A stretch of 64,000 nt of DNA from Bacillota bacterium (GCA_023429995.1 JAEZCE010000027.1:62001-126000), one strand, 5' to 3'. Positions 15,608 through 25,731 are shown, numbered from the stretch's first letter. The notes: generated by a model not told the origin, from the letters alone. Numbers and translations are program-made.

Positions 15608-17431
15608 ATGGTTTTTAGGAAATTCAGGAATTTAAGCATTTCATGGAAGTTCACTTTCATTTATTTCATATTGTTAATGGTTCCCACGGTTTTTATCGGA
15701 ATCAGCGAATATCAAAATATGGTCCGAACCTCAGAACAGCAATCGGACCGGCGGGTTAGCGAACGAATCTTTCAACTTAAACAAAACATTCTTTACACGA
15801 TGAAAAACGCCGAAAGTATTTCCGAGGAAATTATTTTTAAAAGCGAGTTTCAAGCTTTTCTAGACGATGATTTTTCCTTTAGTTCCGGTGACATTGATAA
15901 TTTTCTTTATAGTGTCCAAAACAAATTGCTTGATATTAAGCATCTTTACCCGAATCAGTATTATAAAATCAGGATATTTACCAGCAATCAAGCCATGAAG
16001 GAAGCGTACGATCTCCTCTATTCCATGAAGCGAATTTCCGGGAAGGATTATTTTGGAGATATTATCCGTTCACCCCGTAAAATCATTTGGGGTGAGGTTA
16101 GGAAAGCTGAGGAATATTACGATTTAGTGGTAACCATTAACCAAAAACAAAACAAAAGTATTGTTCTTCCGTTGTACGAACGCATCACGCCGGTTACTTC
16201 CAATAAGTTAATCGGGGTGCTCGAAATTGACATATTAATTGAAAAGATGTTTGGAGATTTATCCGAGCTGCAGCTTGGCGAGGGCGGGTTTATTTATATT
16301 GTGGACCCAAGGGGCAGGATCATCAGTCCGCATCGAAACAAAATCTTGAAGAACATCCATTGGAGTATGTTCCCGGGTGATAACGGAATCAAGGAAATCA
16401 TCTCGGCCAAGGAAAAATTCCGGGTTGCTTATGAAACCGTCAAGTCAACCGGTTACAAGATCGTGGCGGTTGTTCCGGAAAGTGAAATTTTGAATGAATT
16501 GGCGCGCCAAAAAAATTATTTGATTTATACCATCATCGCCGGAACCATCGCGGTTTTTTTGATCACCTTTTTGACGACCAATTTTTTATTTGCCCGTTTA
16601 AAAATCATGATCAAGATGATGAAAAGAATTCAAGGCGGCGAGTTTGGGGTGAGGATCGCGGAGCAAGGCCATGATGAGATTGGCCAACTAGCGATTAGCT
16701 TTAACCAGATGGCCGCCAATCTTGAAGAAGTTATGAAGAATCTGATCGAACAGGAGACCGCCCACCGCGACGCGGAAATCAGGGCGCTTCAATCCCAGAT
16801 AAACCCGCATTTCCTTTTTAATACCCTGGAGGGGTTAAGAATGGAATGCGAATTGAGGGAGGAATATGATCTGGCTGAGGCCATTACTTCTCTGGGGAAA
16901 TTGTTCCGGTACAATATCAAATGGACTAACCGCCTGGTTCCGCTACGTCAGGAAATCCAATATGTAAACAATTATATCACGGTAATGAAAATACGGTTCA
17001 GAAATAAATTCAGTTTTGCGGTCGATATTGCGGAAGAATTACAGGATTATCTGGTCATTAAAATGCTGATTCAACCGCTGGTGGAAAACTGCTTCTATCA
17101 CGCATTTAAAAATCTTGACGGAATCTGGGAAATTCATATCAGGGGACGGATAACCGGCGATAACCTCGATCTGGAAATTGATGATAACGGTAATGGGATC
17201 GACGGGGAAAGGCTGGCCAAAATCAACCGGGGTTTGCTGGATGACAATCATGCCGGAATCGATAAGAAAACGGAAGGGTTTATCGGTTTATGGAATGTTA
17301 ACAAGCGGATTAAAATGCAATTTGGAATGGAATACGGAATCAGCATCAGCAGCGTCCTGAACCGGGGAACGAAGATTATCATCCGAATACCGGTTAATCA
17401 TGATGAACAGGAGAAAGAAAATAATGTATGA
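15608..17431 (+). CDS. YesM-type sensor histidine kinase (module A)
   Basis: A 607-residue membrane kinase. The first membrane helix is near residues 15-35 (FTFIYFILLMVPTVFIGIS), then a roughly 250-residue extracytoplasmic dCache-like sensor. A second helix lies near 300-325, followed by HAMP. The phospho-acceptor His401 sits in QINPHFLFNTLEGLR, followed by the ATPase domain (LVENCFYHAF, DDNGNGID, GFIGLWNVNKRI). This is the LytS/YesM-class domain order typical of carbohydrate-sensing systems. GAGG lies 7 bases upstream of the ATG. The response regulator start overlaps its stop by 8 bases, so the two are translationally coupled. It probably senses the sugar, or a loaded binding protein, of module A. 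Confidence 0.9.
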   Translation: MVFRKFRNLSISWKFTFIYFILLMVPTVFIGISEYQNMVRTSEQQSDRRVSERIFQLKQNILYTMKNAESISEEIIFKSEFQAFLDDDFSFSSGDIDNFLYSVQNKLLDIKHLYPNQYYKIRIFTSNQAMKEAYDLLYSMKRISGKDYFGDIIRSPRKIIWGEVRKAEEYYDLVVTINQKQNKSIVLPLYERITPVTSNKLIGVLEIDILIEKMFGDLSELQLGEGGFIYIVDPRGRIISPHRNKILKNIHWSMFPGDNGIKEIISAKEKFRVAYETVKSTGYKIVAVVPESEILNELARQKNYLIYTIIAGTIAVFLITFLTTNFLFARLKIMIKMMKRIQGGEFGVRIAEQGHDEIGQLAISFNQMAANLEEVMKNLIEQETAHRDAEIRALQSQINPHFLFNTLEGLRMECELREEYDLAEAITSLGKLFRYNIKWTNRLVPLRQEIQYVNNYITVMKIRFRNKFSFAVDIAEELQDYLVIKMLIQPLVENCFYHAFKNLDGIWEIHIRGRITGDNLDLEIDDNGNGIDGERLAKINRGLLDDNHAGIDKKTEGFIGLWNVNKRIKMQFGMEYGISISSVLNRGTKIIIRIPVNHDEQEKENNV

Positions 17432-19055
17432 GATGCTTATCATCGATGACGAGGAGATTATCCGGCGCGGTTTGGAGGCCATCATCAAACGGAGCGATCT
17501 GAAATGTTCCAGGATATATACTGCCGCCGACGGGCGGGAAGGGCTTGAATCCATCATCCAATATCAACCGGATATCGTAATTACCGATATCAAGATGCCG
17601 CATCTCGATGGTTTGGAGTTGATTGCCCGGGTTCAAAAAATCGCTCTGAAAAGGCCGGTATTCATCATTATCAGCGGTTATGACGATTTCAACTATGCCA
17701 AACAAGCCATCAAATACGGTGTGAAAGAATATCTTTTAAAACCCATTGACAAAGAAGAAATGATTCAATTGCTCCACAATATCAGTCTGGAACTTGATGA
17801 CAACATCCAAAGGCATCAGGCTGAACTGGTCAAAAATATGCAAAGTAAGGTTGGTATGGAACTTTTAAAGGAAAAATACTTCAATCAGTTAATTCAAGGG
17901 GATATTTACGATGAAAAAACGTTTCGAAAACAACTTTCATCATTGGGAGTAGTTTTCAATTCCGATTTATTCCGAATTTTAGTGATCGAATATTGCATTC
18001 AAAACCAAGAGAATCCCAATGTTTTTGATGAAATGGATCGCTTCGCTCTCAAGGATGCCGTTGATGACGGCATTTCCGTAATAACCAAGGAGTTTTGGAG
18101 CTTTTACGATACCGGTTTGCGTCTGGTTGTTCTACTTTGCAACGCCGATAACTTTTTCATCGAAAACCATATCAAAAAAATATATGAACAGATTAACAAA
18201 TATTTAAGCGTCAATATCAAAGTCGATACTTTTTTGGGCGTGGGTAACGGTGTTACCGGTCTTGACAGGATCCGGCATTCCTATGAAGAGGCTTTAAATA
18301 TGGTTTTGTATAAGGTCATCCGCAAACCGGGAGAAGTTTTATTCAGCAAAGGCATGGAGGATATTGACGAAAACCCCAATTATCATAATAATTTCACCAG
18401 GATCGCCAGTGAAGTGGAGCTTTGTATGAAAAACAACGTCGCCATGTTGCTGGAAGAATTTTTCCATCCGATGCGCTTTGACCAAGGGCCCATCAGTAAA
18501 TTGGCAACTTTTTACAACGCGTTTAACCAATACATGTATGATTATTTCACGGAGAAAGGCATTGATTTTGCGGTCGTTTTCGAACCGGGAACGGATGATT
18601 TCCGGGAGTTGGATTCATTTTGGGACCTTGAACAAATCAAAGAATATTTAAATGGATATTTATTAAAAATCAGTCATATCATTTCCGCATACCGGGCCAC
18701 CAGTCCCGACCGGAAGATTATCGAACAGATAATCCGCTACATCCGGGACAATTACGATAAAGATATCAATCTGAATATTGTCGCGAATCTCTTTCATAAG
18801 AACAATAGTTATTTAAGCGTCTTGTTTAAAAAAGAAACCGGACAGAATTTCAGTGATTATTTAACCCTGATCCGGATCGAGAAGGCGAAGGAGCTCTTGG
18901 CGCAAAACAGCCTTAAAATAGTGGATGTATCCAATAAAGTCGGTTATCCCAATGCAAAACATTTCTGTGTGGTATTTAAGAAAGTAGTAGGACTCTCACC
19001 AACCCAATACCGGGAGGGCTGTTTTAATACAGGAATCCATCAGGACAATCCCTGA
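17424..19055 (+). CDS. YesN-type response regulator with AraC DNA-binding domain (module A)
   Basis: A 543-residue protein. The receiver domain is at residues 1-120 (LIIDDEE, phospho-acceptor Asp55 in IVITDIKMP, ISGYDDF, LLKPID). A long linker region follows, and an AraC-type double helix-turn-helix forms the last 100 residues (DINLNIVANLFHKNNSYLSV, VGYPNAKHFCVVFKK). It would activate transport genes after phosphorylation by the overlapping kinase. The ATG at 17424 is chosen for its overlap with the kinase stop and an AGGAG about 10 bases upstream. Confidence 0.9.
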   Translation: MYEMLIIDDEEIIRRGLEAIIKRSDLKCSRIYTAADGREGLESIIQYQPDIVITDIKMPHLDGLELIARVQKIALKRPVFIIISGYDDFNYAKQAIKYGVKEYLLKPIDKEEMIQLLHNISLELDDNIQRHQAELVKNMQSKVGMELLKEKYFNQLIQGDIYDEKTFRKQLSSLGVVFNSDLFRILVIEYCIQNQENPNVFDEMDRFALKDAVDDGISVITKEFWSFYDTGLRLVVLLCNADNFFIENHIKKIYEQINKYLSVNIKVDTFLGVGNGVTGLDRIRHSYEEALNMVLYKVIRKPGEVLFSKGMEDIDENPNYHNNFTRIASEVELCMKNNVAMLLEEFFHPMRFDQGPISKLATFYNAFNQYMYDYFTEKGIDFAVVFEPGTDDFRELDSFWDLEQIKEYLNGYLLKISHIISAYRATSPDRKIIEQIIRYIRDNYDKDINLNIVANLFHKNNSYLSVLFKKETGQNFSDYLTLIRIEKAKELLAQNSLKIVDVSNKVGYPNAKHFCVVFKKVVGLSPTQYREGCFNTGIHQDNP

Positions 19056-19261
19056 TTCCTAACCGAATGTCTGCATGACCCAAAACCGGTTATCCGTACC
19101 TTACTTTTCATCGACACCACCCAAAAAAATAAAACCAAATCTAAAAATCTTGGAACACTTCATTCCCCTGAGTTGAAATATAATTAATTTGAAACCAAGT
19201 TGTAAAAATATTTTAACGTAAAGCGGAAGGAATGAATCATAATTGCTAAAGGGGTGTTTTT

Positions 19262-20206
19262 ATGACAAGGTTTTCTTTTTTCAGACGCAGGCCTCTTTGT
19301 TTCATTTTCATTTGCTTGTTCATTTTTATCTCCGGCAATACGGCATGGGTAGCCCGGAAGTTTAAAATCGGAGTAACGCTTTATGGTTTGAAAAACGAAT
19401 TCCCAATTTTGTTAAATAAGGCGCAGAAGGAGACTGCGGCGAGGCTCAATGTGGATTTGGATGTTTTTGACGGTAATTATGATACGAAAACCCAATTCGA
19501 TAATTTTGAATATATGATTACCCATAAGTATGACGCAATTATTGTCGATCCGATTGATGTGGACGTGATGGCGGTGGCTGTGGAACGGGCGGTCGGGAAA
19601 GGTATTCCGGTGATTGGCGTCAACGCCGAGATCAACACCGATCAATTAACCTCTTATATCGGTTCCGATGATGTCTCCGCAGGTGAAATGGAGATGCGAT
19701 ATCTGGCTGAAGCAATGGGCGGGAAGGGTAACATTGTCATTATCGAAGGGCCGGACAAGGGTTCCGGCCAGTTAAAGAGGAGAAAGGGGATTCATAACGT
19801 ACTCAAGCAGTATCCCAATATTAAAGTGCTGTCGCAAAAGACGGCCAATTGGTCAAGGACGGAAGGATATACCTTGATGGAAAATTGGCTCAAGATATTT
19901 CCAGATAAAATTAACGGTGTTTGCGGTCAAAATGATGAAATGGCGTTAGGCGCCATACAGGCTTTGGAAAAAAGAGGCATGCGCCTTCCGGTGGTGGGAG
20001 TCGATGGAATATATGACGGTTTAGCAGCTGTTAAAACAGGACGTCTTGCCGCCACTTGCTTTCAAGACGCCCAGGGTCAGGGAACGATGTCGGTCGAAGT
20101 GGCGGTTAAATTTTTAAAGGGAGAAAAAGTAGCCAAATATTACTGGATTCCATTTGAACTGGTTACTGCCAGGAATGTTGACCGATATTTCTCCCGGCGA
20201 AAATAG
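19262..20206 (+). CDS. RbsB-like sugar-binding periplasmic protein (module A, first)
   Basis: A 314-residue type I periplasmic binding protein. A basic N-terminus and a hydrophobic segment (LCFIFICLFIFISG) form the signal peptide. The mature part has KIGVTLYGLKNEFP, YDAIIVDPIDVDVM, IPVIGVNAEI, GQNDEMALGAIQALE and VVGVDGIYDGL, the usual ribose/galactose-binding landmarks. It would deliver a sugar or polyol to the module A permease or serve as the ligand sensor for the kinase. AAGGGG lies 7 bases before the ATG. A second binding protein occurs at 23533, so either two ligands are handled or one of them is a sensor. Confidence 0.87.
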   Translation: MTRFSFFRRRPLCFIFICLFIFISGNTAWVARKFKIGVTLYGLKNEFPILLNKAQKETAARLNVDLDVFDGNYDTKTQFDNFEYMITHKYDAIIVDPIDVDVMAVAVERAVGKGIPVIGVNAEINTDQLTSYIGSDDVSAGEMEMRYLAEAMGGKGNIVIIEGPDKGSGQLKRRKGIHNVLKQYPNIKVLSQKTANWSRTEGYTLMENWLKIFPDKINGVCGQNDEMALGAIQALEKRGMRLPVVGVDGIYDGLAAVKTGRLAATCFQDAQGQGTMSVEVAVKFLKGEKVAKYYWIPFELVTARNVDRYFSRRK

Positions 20207-20274
20207 AAATGATAATCGGTAATCATTGCTTACTCCATTTTTCAGGAATTAAAGTTTCATAAGGAGTGGTATGA

Positions 20275-20670
20275 ATGATTCCAATCGCAATCGGAGCGGA
20301 TGAAGCGGGAGATGATTTGAAAGAAAAATTGAAAGAATATTTAAAAGGCTTAAATCTTGCATTCGCTGACTATGGAGTTTTTGAAGGCGAACCGGTATTT
20401 TATCCCAATATCGCGCTTAAAGTGGCGCAGGCGATTATGGACGGAAAGCACGAACGGGGAATTTTGATTTGCGGAACAGGTATTGGAATGGCGATATCCG
20501 CCAATAAGGTTTCCGGGATCAGAGCGGCCGTTTGTCATGATCTCTCTTCCGTCGACTGGGCCCGGAATCAATATCATGCGCAAATCATTGCCTTGGGCGC
20601 CCGGATAACCGGGGAAGAGCCGGCTAAGTTATTGATATCCGCCTGGTTAGAAGTGAAAGTAAAGGTTTGA
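20275..20670 (+). CDS. RpiB/LacAB-family sugar-phosphate isomerase
   Basis: A 131-residue protein of the RpiB/LacA/LacB fold. The active-site cysteine is kept in LICGTGIGM (Cys66), and KVSGIRAAVCHD and ALGARITG match the family. Two positions differ from ribose-5-phosphate isomerase B: the N-terminal GxDHAG is GADEAG, and the HND triplet near residue 100 is replaced by NQYHAQ. The enzyme therefore probably acts on another aldose or ketose phosphate, such as a tetrose, allose or erythrulose phosphate. That is inference. AGGAG lies 8 bases upstream. It sits between a binding protein and the ABC genes. Confidence 0.82.
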   Translation: MIPIAIGADEAGDDLKEKLKEYLKGLNLAFADYGVFEGEPVFYPNIALKVAQAIMDGKHERGILICGTGIGMAISANKVSGIRAAVCHDLSSVDWARNQYHAQIIALGARITGEEPAKLLISAWLEVKVKV

Positions 20671-20882
20671 CTGATCCTGAAAGTATCACGGTTTTCCATG
20701 GATGAAATCGTTGAATAAGAGATATTGATCAAATTTAAGTTCATGTCAATAATCGATTCATCAAAAGATTTTAAATGATGGACAGTTATTGATATCAGGA
20801 ATGATTATGCCCTTTTATATTCCATATTATTCCATTATTACTAAATAATATAAAATCAATTGGTCAAAGGAGAATGAGGAAA

Positions 20883-22370
20883 GTGGAGAACATTCCAAGT
20901 CTGGAACTGCGTAATATTGAAAAGTCTTTTCCCGGCGTGAAGGCATTGAGCAATGTCAGTTTTTCACTCCGGAAGGGCACGGTTCATGTTCTGTGCGGTG
21001 AAAATGGCGCCGGTAAGTCCACATTGATGAAGATCATCGACGGTATTTATCAGCCGGATAAAGGACATATCCTTATCGGCGGAAAGGTAGTCAAAATTGA
21101 TAACCCCATCGATGCCAGAAAACATGGTATATCCATGATATTTCAGGAACTGAACTATATTCCGGAGATTACCATCGAGCAAAGCTTATTTCTTGGCCGT
21201 GAGCCGAGGAATTCCTTTGGAATCAAGTGGAAGGAAATTCGTCTTCGAACCCTTGAACTCCTGGAACAGGAAGGTTTGTCCTATAAACCCGACAGTAAGT
21301 TAAAGGACTTGACCGTATCCGATATTCAGATGCTTGAAATATTGAAGGCGATCTCCTATGACTCGGATGTCATCATTATGGATGAACCGACTTCTGCCAT
21401 AACCAGCAAGGAAGTCAAGGTGCTGTTTAGGAAGATTGCCGATTTGAAAGCAAAAGGGGTCAGTATTATTTACATATCCCATAAAATGGAAGAGATTTTT
21501 GAGATCGCCGATGATATCACGGTGCTTCGCGATGGTAGTGTTGTTGATACGCGCCCCGCCGGCGCATTGGATATTGACACGGTCATATCGCTGATGGTCG
21601 GCAGGAAACTGACCAATGTTTATCCCAAGGAAAATCTGCCGATTGGAGAAATTACGCTTGAGGTTGAGAATTTAAGTCACGGGAAGTTATTCAATCATAT
21701 CAGCTTCAATGCTTGCGTAGGAGAGATTGTGGGCTTGGCGGGGCTGATGGGAGCGGGACGCACCGAAGTTGCGCGTGCCATATTCGGCTTAGACCCCCAT
21801 ACCTCCGGAAAAATAAAAATCAAGGGAAGAGAGGTTAGGATTAAAAAGGTGCAAGACAGTATTGACCATGGCCTGGTGATGCTTTCGGAGGATCGGAAAA
21901 GATACGGGATTATTCCAGTCCGTAGTGTGAAGGAAAACATTTCCCTGCCCAACCTGGCTCAATTCATCCGGAGCGGCCGTTTGTTTTCCAAAAAAGAAAA
22001 AGATACGGTTCAATCCATTTGTGACCGCATCCGGGTAAAGACACCGACTTTGGACACTACCATCGATTCATTAAGCGGAGGAAATCAACAAAAGGTAGTG
22101 TTGGCCAAATGGATGTTACGGAGTCCCAGTATTATCATTCTCGACGAACCGACCCGCGGCATTGATGTGGGCGCCAAATTCGAGATTTATAAATTAATGA
22201 CGGATCTGGTCCGCGAAGGGAAAACGATGATTATGATCTCTTCCGAACTGCCTGAACTTTTAGGAATGTGCGACCGGATTTATGTCATGAGCAAGGGGAG
22301 AATCACGGGAGAACTTAACAGAGCCGATTTCTCCCAGGAAAACGTCATGAAATTAGCGACAAGGAGTTGA
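20883..22370 (+). CDS. RbsA-type sugar ABC transporter ATPase (module A)
   Basis: About 495 residues with two fused ATP-binding cassettes, as in RbsA/MglA/XylG. The first half has Walker A GENGAGKST, Q-loop FQELNYIP and Walker B IIMDEPTS. The second half has the family's usual altered loop GLMGAGRTE, a canonical LSGGNQQK signature and IILDEPTRGIDVGAK. It energises import through the downstream permease. The GTG at 20883 is 10 bases after AAGGAG and is favoured over an ATG at 20874 that is 1 base after it. The upstream spacer (20671-20882) is AT-rich with no clear promoter. Confidence 0.9.
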   Translation: MENIPSLELRNIEKSFPGVKALSNVSFSLRKGTVHVLCGENGAGKSTLMKIIDGIYQPDKGHILIGGKVVKIDNPIDARKHGISMIFQELNYIPEITIEQSLFLGREPRNSFGIKWKEIRLRTLELLEQEGLSYKPDSKLKDLTVSDIQMLEILKAISYDSDVIIMDEPTSAITSKEVKVLFRKIADLKAKGVSIIYISHKMEEIFEIADDITVLRDGSVVDTRPAGALDIDTVISLMVGRKLTNVYPKENLPIGEITLEVENLSHGKLFNHISFNACVGEIVGLAGLMGAGRTEVARAIFGLDPHTSGKIKIKGREVRIKKVQDSIDHGLVMLSEDRKRYGIIPVRSVKENISLPNLAQFIRSGRLFSKKEKDTVQSICDRIRVKTPTLDTTIDSLSGGNQQKVVLAKWMLRSPSIIILDEPTRGIDVGAKFEIYKLMTDLVREGKTMIMISSELPELLGMCDRIYVMSKGRITGELNRADFSQENVMKLATRS

Positions 22371-22375
22371 AATGT

Positions 22376-23389
22376 ATGAATCGTGACAATTTGAGGTCCC
22401 GATGGAATGAGATGAAGAATAAGTATAGCATATTTATGGTCCTGGCGGTTATGTTCGTGATCTGTTCCTTTTTAAGTCCTGTATTTGCCACAGGGGGAAA
22501 TATTGCCAATATTTCCAGACAGATTTCCATCACAACGATTATCGCCTTTGGTGAGACGATATTGATTATCGCCGGTTTGCTGGATCTTTCGGCCGGATCT
22601 GTGCTTGCGCTGTCGGGTTTACTATCGGTTGCGGCATTTAAAGCCACCGATTCCCTGCTTCTCTCGATGGTGGTGGGTGTCATGATTGGTGTCGGATGTA
22701 ACCTGATCAACGGGATTGTCGTCACCAAGTTTAATACCCCTCCTTTTATTGCCACGCTGGCGATGATGACCGCCGCACGGGGAGCCGCGTTAATGTTTAC
22801 AAATGGCCAGAACATCTACCAGATCGGAAAATTTATCGTTTGGGGGCAGAGTAATATTTCGATTATTCCCACACCGGTTGTTTTTATGATTGGTATTACC
22901 ATTCTTACCTGGTATTTGCTTAGGCAGACGAGATTCGGCCGGTACTTGTATGCGGTGGGTGGTAATCAAGAGGCGGCCCGCGCTTCGGGAATCAACATCA
23001 ACAGCGTGAAGATGAAGGCTTATTTAATCAACGGTGTCTTTGTCGGTTTGGCCGGGGTCATTTTTATGTCCCGCGTTAATGCAGGTCTACCCAATAGTGG
23101 CGCCGGTTTTGAATTCGATGCCATGACCGCGGCGATTATCGGCGGTACCAGTTTTTCGGGTGGTGTCGGTACCGCAATGGGGACCTTGGCGGGTGGATTC
23201 ATCATGGGTTTACTCAATAACATCATGAACCTGACCTTGATTCAGTCCTATCTGCAACAGATCATCAGGGGCGCGATTATCGCTTTAGCCGTTATGTATG
23301 ATATTCATGCGAAAACAAAAAGAGAGTCGCGCACCATCGGTAATATTGAGGAACGTATCGCCCGGGAGACTCAAAGTATTGGTAATTAG
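22376..23389 (+). CDS. RbsC-type sugar ABC transporter permease (module A)
   Basis: A 337-residue polytopic protein of the branched-chain/ribose permease family. Typical segments are IIAFGETILIIAGLLDLSAG, KFNTPPFIATLAMMTAARG, RYLYAVGGNQEAARASGI and AAIIGGTSFSGGVGTAMG. Eight to ten hydrophobic helices can be seen. It forms the channel with the upstream ATPase, which ends 5 bases before its start. The ATG at 22376 lies 9 bases after AAGGAG. Confidence 0.9.
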   Translation: MNRDNLRSRWNEMKNKYSIFMVLAVMFVICSFLSPVFATGGNIANISRQISITTIIAFGETILIIAGLLDLSAGSVLALSGLLSVAAFKATDSLLLSMVVGVMIGVGCNLINGIVVTKFNTPPFIATLAMMTAARGAALMFTNGQNIYQIGKFIVWGQSNISIIPTPVVFMIGITILTWYLLRQTRFGRYLYAVGGNQEAARASGININSVKMKAYLINGVFVGLAGVIFMSRVNAGLPNSGAGFEFDAMTAAIIGGTSFSGGVGTAMGTLAGGFIMGLLNNIMNLTLIQSYLQQIIRGAIIALAVMYDIHAKTKRESRTIGNIEERIARETQSIGN

Positions 23390-23532
23390 TAGGATTCAGG
23401 TTCCGATTGAATCGAGTTACTGTGATATTTAAGCGGACAAGGATGACGGTAATCCCGGGATGGATAGTAGAAATCGCTCAACAAACGGAATGCTTGTTCT
23501 GCTTGAATAAATAAAAAAGGGGAGTGTATGAA

Positions 23533-24504
23533 ATGAATCGGAGAATGAAAAAGTTTTTAGCTATCACTCTGGCGTTGGTCCTGATTGCACTGGTTACCAC
23601 CTCTGGCGGAAATATAATGGCCGCCAAAAAATTCAGGTTTGCTTTTGTAGCGAGGGCTCAAGGCGACTCTTTTGCCGCTTGGTTAACCAATTCCATCAAG
23701 TCGGAAGTTGCGAAATACCCGGATATGGAAGTCAGCGTTTTTGACGGACAAAGTAAAAATGAAGTTGTGAATGCAGCCATTGAAAATGCGGTGACCAATA
23801 AATTTGACGGTATCCTGCTTCAACCGTTTGATTCCGAGGCCCAGGTCGCTCCGATGAAGGCTGCAATGGCAGCCGGGCTTAAATGCGCCACGGTCAACAT
23901 GTTTGTTAACGATGGCGGTGTGATTTCCCGGGTTGATGCGGATCCTTACGGACAAGGCGCAGTACCTGCAAGGGTAGCCTTACAACAAGTCCCCAAAAAT
24001 TCCCGGGTCGTTGTGTTACTTGGACCGGCAGGGAACAGGCATACTCTGGAGCGTCGCCGGGCATGGCAGAAAGAATTTTTTGAGAAACGGCCCGATGTTA
24101 AGATTATTGACGAGCAGATCGCCAATTGGAACAAGGATGAAGCAATGACCAAGATGGAAGACTGGATTTCGGCGACCGGCGGAAAAATCGACGCCATTGT
24201 ATCCATGAACGATAACATGGCTGTCGGTGCTTTGGAAGCAGCCAAGGCCGCAGGCATTAAAAAGATTCTGGCTTACGGTGTTGACGGTACTGCGGAAGCT
24301 TGTCTTTACATCAAAGAGGGCAAATTGACAGTAACCTGTCTCCAGAGCGCATATGAACTGGCCAAGTTATCTGTGGGGCTGATGCATGATTTGTTTACCG
24401 GAAAAAAGAAACGGGCCGACATCATGATACCCAATATCCTGATTGACAAGTCCAACGTGAATCAATACCTGGAAATGCACAGGAAAGCCGGAAATATGCA
24501 GTAA
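23533..24504 (+). CDS. RbsB-like sugar-binding periplasmic protein (module A, second)
   Basis: A 323-residue type I binding protein. The signal peptide is MNRRMKKFLAITLALVLIAL with cleavage likely near NIMAAK. The mature sequence includes FRFAFVARAQGDSFAAWL, FDGILLQPFDSEAQ, VVVLLGPAGNRHT, MNDNMAVGALEA and YGVDGTAEACLYI. It follows the permease directly and is the likely transport partner of this ABC system. The start follows GGAG by 8 bases. It is clearly divergent from the first module A binding protein. Confidence 0.88.
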   Translation: MNRRMKKFLAITLALVLIALVTTSGGNIMAAKKFRFAFVARAQGDSFAAWLTNSIKSEVAKYPDMEVSVFDGQSKNEVVNAAIENAVTNKFDGILLQPFDSEAQVAPMKAAMAAGLKCATVNMFVNDGGVISRVDADPYGQGAVPARVALQQVPKNSRVVVLLGPAGNRHTLERRRAWQKEFFEKRPDVKIIDEQIANWNKDEAMTKMEDWISATGGKIDAIVSMNDNMAVGALEAAKAAGIKKILAYGVDGTAEACLYIKEGKLTVTCLQSAYELAKLSVGLMHDLFTGKKKRADIMIPNILIDKSNVNQYLEMHRKAGNMQ

Positions 24505-24584
24505 GTTATTTTTCATAATTTCGCGTGCGGCCGTACGGTTGCGCGCGAAATTCTATCAACCTTAACAGAAAGACAGGTGTTACC

Positions 24585-25628
24585 ATGAAAACCACCATGA
24601 AAGCCGCAGTATTAACCGAGCCTGGAAAAATCGTCTTTGAAGAGCGGCCAATCCCGGTTCCGGGGGAATATGAAGTCCTGGTTAAAATCAAACATGTGGG
24701 GATCTGCGGTTCGGATTTGCATTATTATGAACATGGCCGAATCGGAAATTTTATTGTGGAAAGACCTATCGTTTTAGGTCATGAAAGCGGCGGCGAGGTT
24801 GTAGAAGTCGGGAAAAAAGTGACCCATGTAAAAGTGGGCGACATGGTTGCTTTAGAACCGGGATACACTTGCGGCAAATGTGATTATTGCAAACAAGGGT
24901 TGTACAATCTCTGCCCTGATGTAGTGTTTATGGCGACTCCCCCTTATGACGGGGCATTTGCCGAATATGTGGCATTTCCCGGCGATATGGCCTTTAAATT
25001 ACCATCGAATATGGATACTTTGGAAGGGGCTTTGATTGAACCGTTAGCGGTAGGGTTTCATGCCGTGAATCAAGCCGGGGCTAAAATCGGGGACTCTGCG
25101 GTCGTTTTAGGTTCGGGGTGTATCGGGTTAGTGACTTTATTGGCATTAAAGGCCATGGGTGTAAGTACCGTCTATCAAGCGGATGTTATTTCCTCCCGGC
25201 TGCAGATGAGTAAAAATCTCGGAGCGACACAGACTTTCAAGGCGGATGAGGTGAATGTGGTCCAGGCGATTATGGATATTACCCATGGTCAAGGAGTCGA
25301 TGTCGTCATCGAAACGGCGGGCAGTCAGATTACCACCCGGCAAACCGTGGATTTGGTGAAACGGGGCGGAAAGATTGTTTTAGTTGGAATGGCGCCTGAA
25401 GCGAATATTCAATATGATTTTGGACAGTTAATTTCCAAGGAAGCTTTTATCCATACGGTTTTTCGTTATCGTAATCTGTATCCGGCAGCCATATCGGCTG
25501 TGGCAAACGGATTGATACCTTTAAAAAAGATTGTCACCAATAGCTATCATTTCAATGAAATACCTGCGGCTATGGCAAATTCGCTGAAGGATAAACAGAA
25601 TTCGGTTAAAGGAGTGATTGAGTTCTAG
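24585..25628 (+). CDS. Zinc-dependent sorbitol/xylitol-type dehydrogenase (MDR family)
   Basis: A 347-residue medium-chain dehydrogenase. Catalytic zinc ligands are Cys41 (GICGSDLHYYEHG) and His66-Glu67 (LGHESGG). The structural zinc motif uses Cys96, 99, 102 and 110 (CGKCDYCKQGLYNLC). The Rossmann loop is VLGSGCIGLVTLLALKAMG. This is the sorbitol/L-iditol dehydrogenase subgroup, which oxidises polyols to ketoses with NAD+. With the ABC system and the RpiB-like isomerase it suggests that module A handles a polyol or a sugar entering through one. The ATG at 24585 follows AGGTG. It ends the module, before tandem hairpins and a terminator. Confidence 0.88.
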   Translation: MKTTMKAAVLTEPGKIVFEERPIPVPGEYEVLVKIKHVGICGSDLHYYEHGRIGNFIVERPIVLGHESGGEVVEVGKKVTHVKVGDMVALEPGYTCGKCDYCKQGLYNLCPDVVFMATPPYDGAFAEYVAFPGDMAFKLPSNMDTLEGALIEPLAVGFHAVNQAGAKIGDSAVVLGSGCIGLVTLLALKAMGVSTVYQADVISSRLQMSKNLGATQTFKADEVNVVQAIMDITHGQGVDVVIETAGSQITTRQTVDLVKRGGKIVLVGMAPEANIQYDFGQLISKEAFIHTVFRYRNLYPAAISAVANGLIPLKKIVTNSYHFNEIPAAMANSLKDKQNSVKGVIEF

Positions 25629-25731
25629 TAAAACGTTCTCTAAATAACTACTCATTGATTGTGAACGTTTTACTTAAGTAGAGCGTATCTTCCCCATTTC
25701 TGATCACCATTTATTTACGATACGTTCTACT
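25627..25731. other. Two consecutive long-arm inverted repeats
   Basis: AGTAAAACGTTC (25627-25638) pairs perfectly with GAACGTTTTACT (25663-25674). Three bases on, AGTAGAGCGTATC (25677-25689) pairs with GATACGTTCTACT (25719-25731) with one G-U. The arms of the two hairpins resemble each other. They begin at the dehydrogenase stop codon and precede a standard terminator. They could protect the mRNA 3' end or act as an operator. The rest of 25732-26037 holds the terminator and no recognised gene. Confidence 0.6.
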
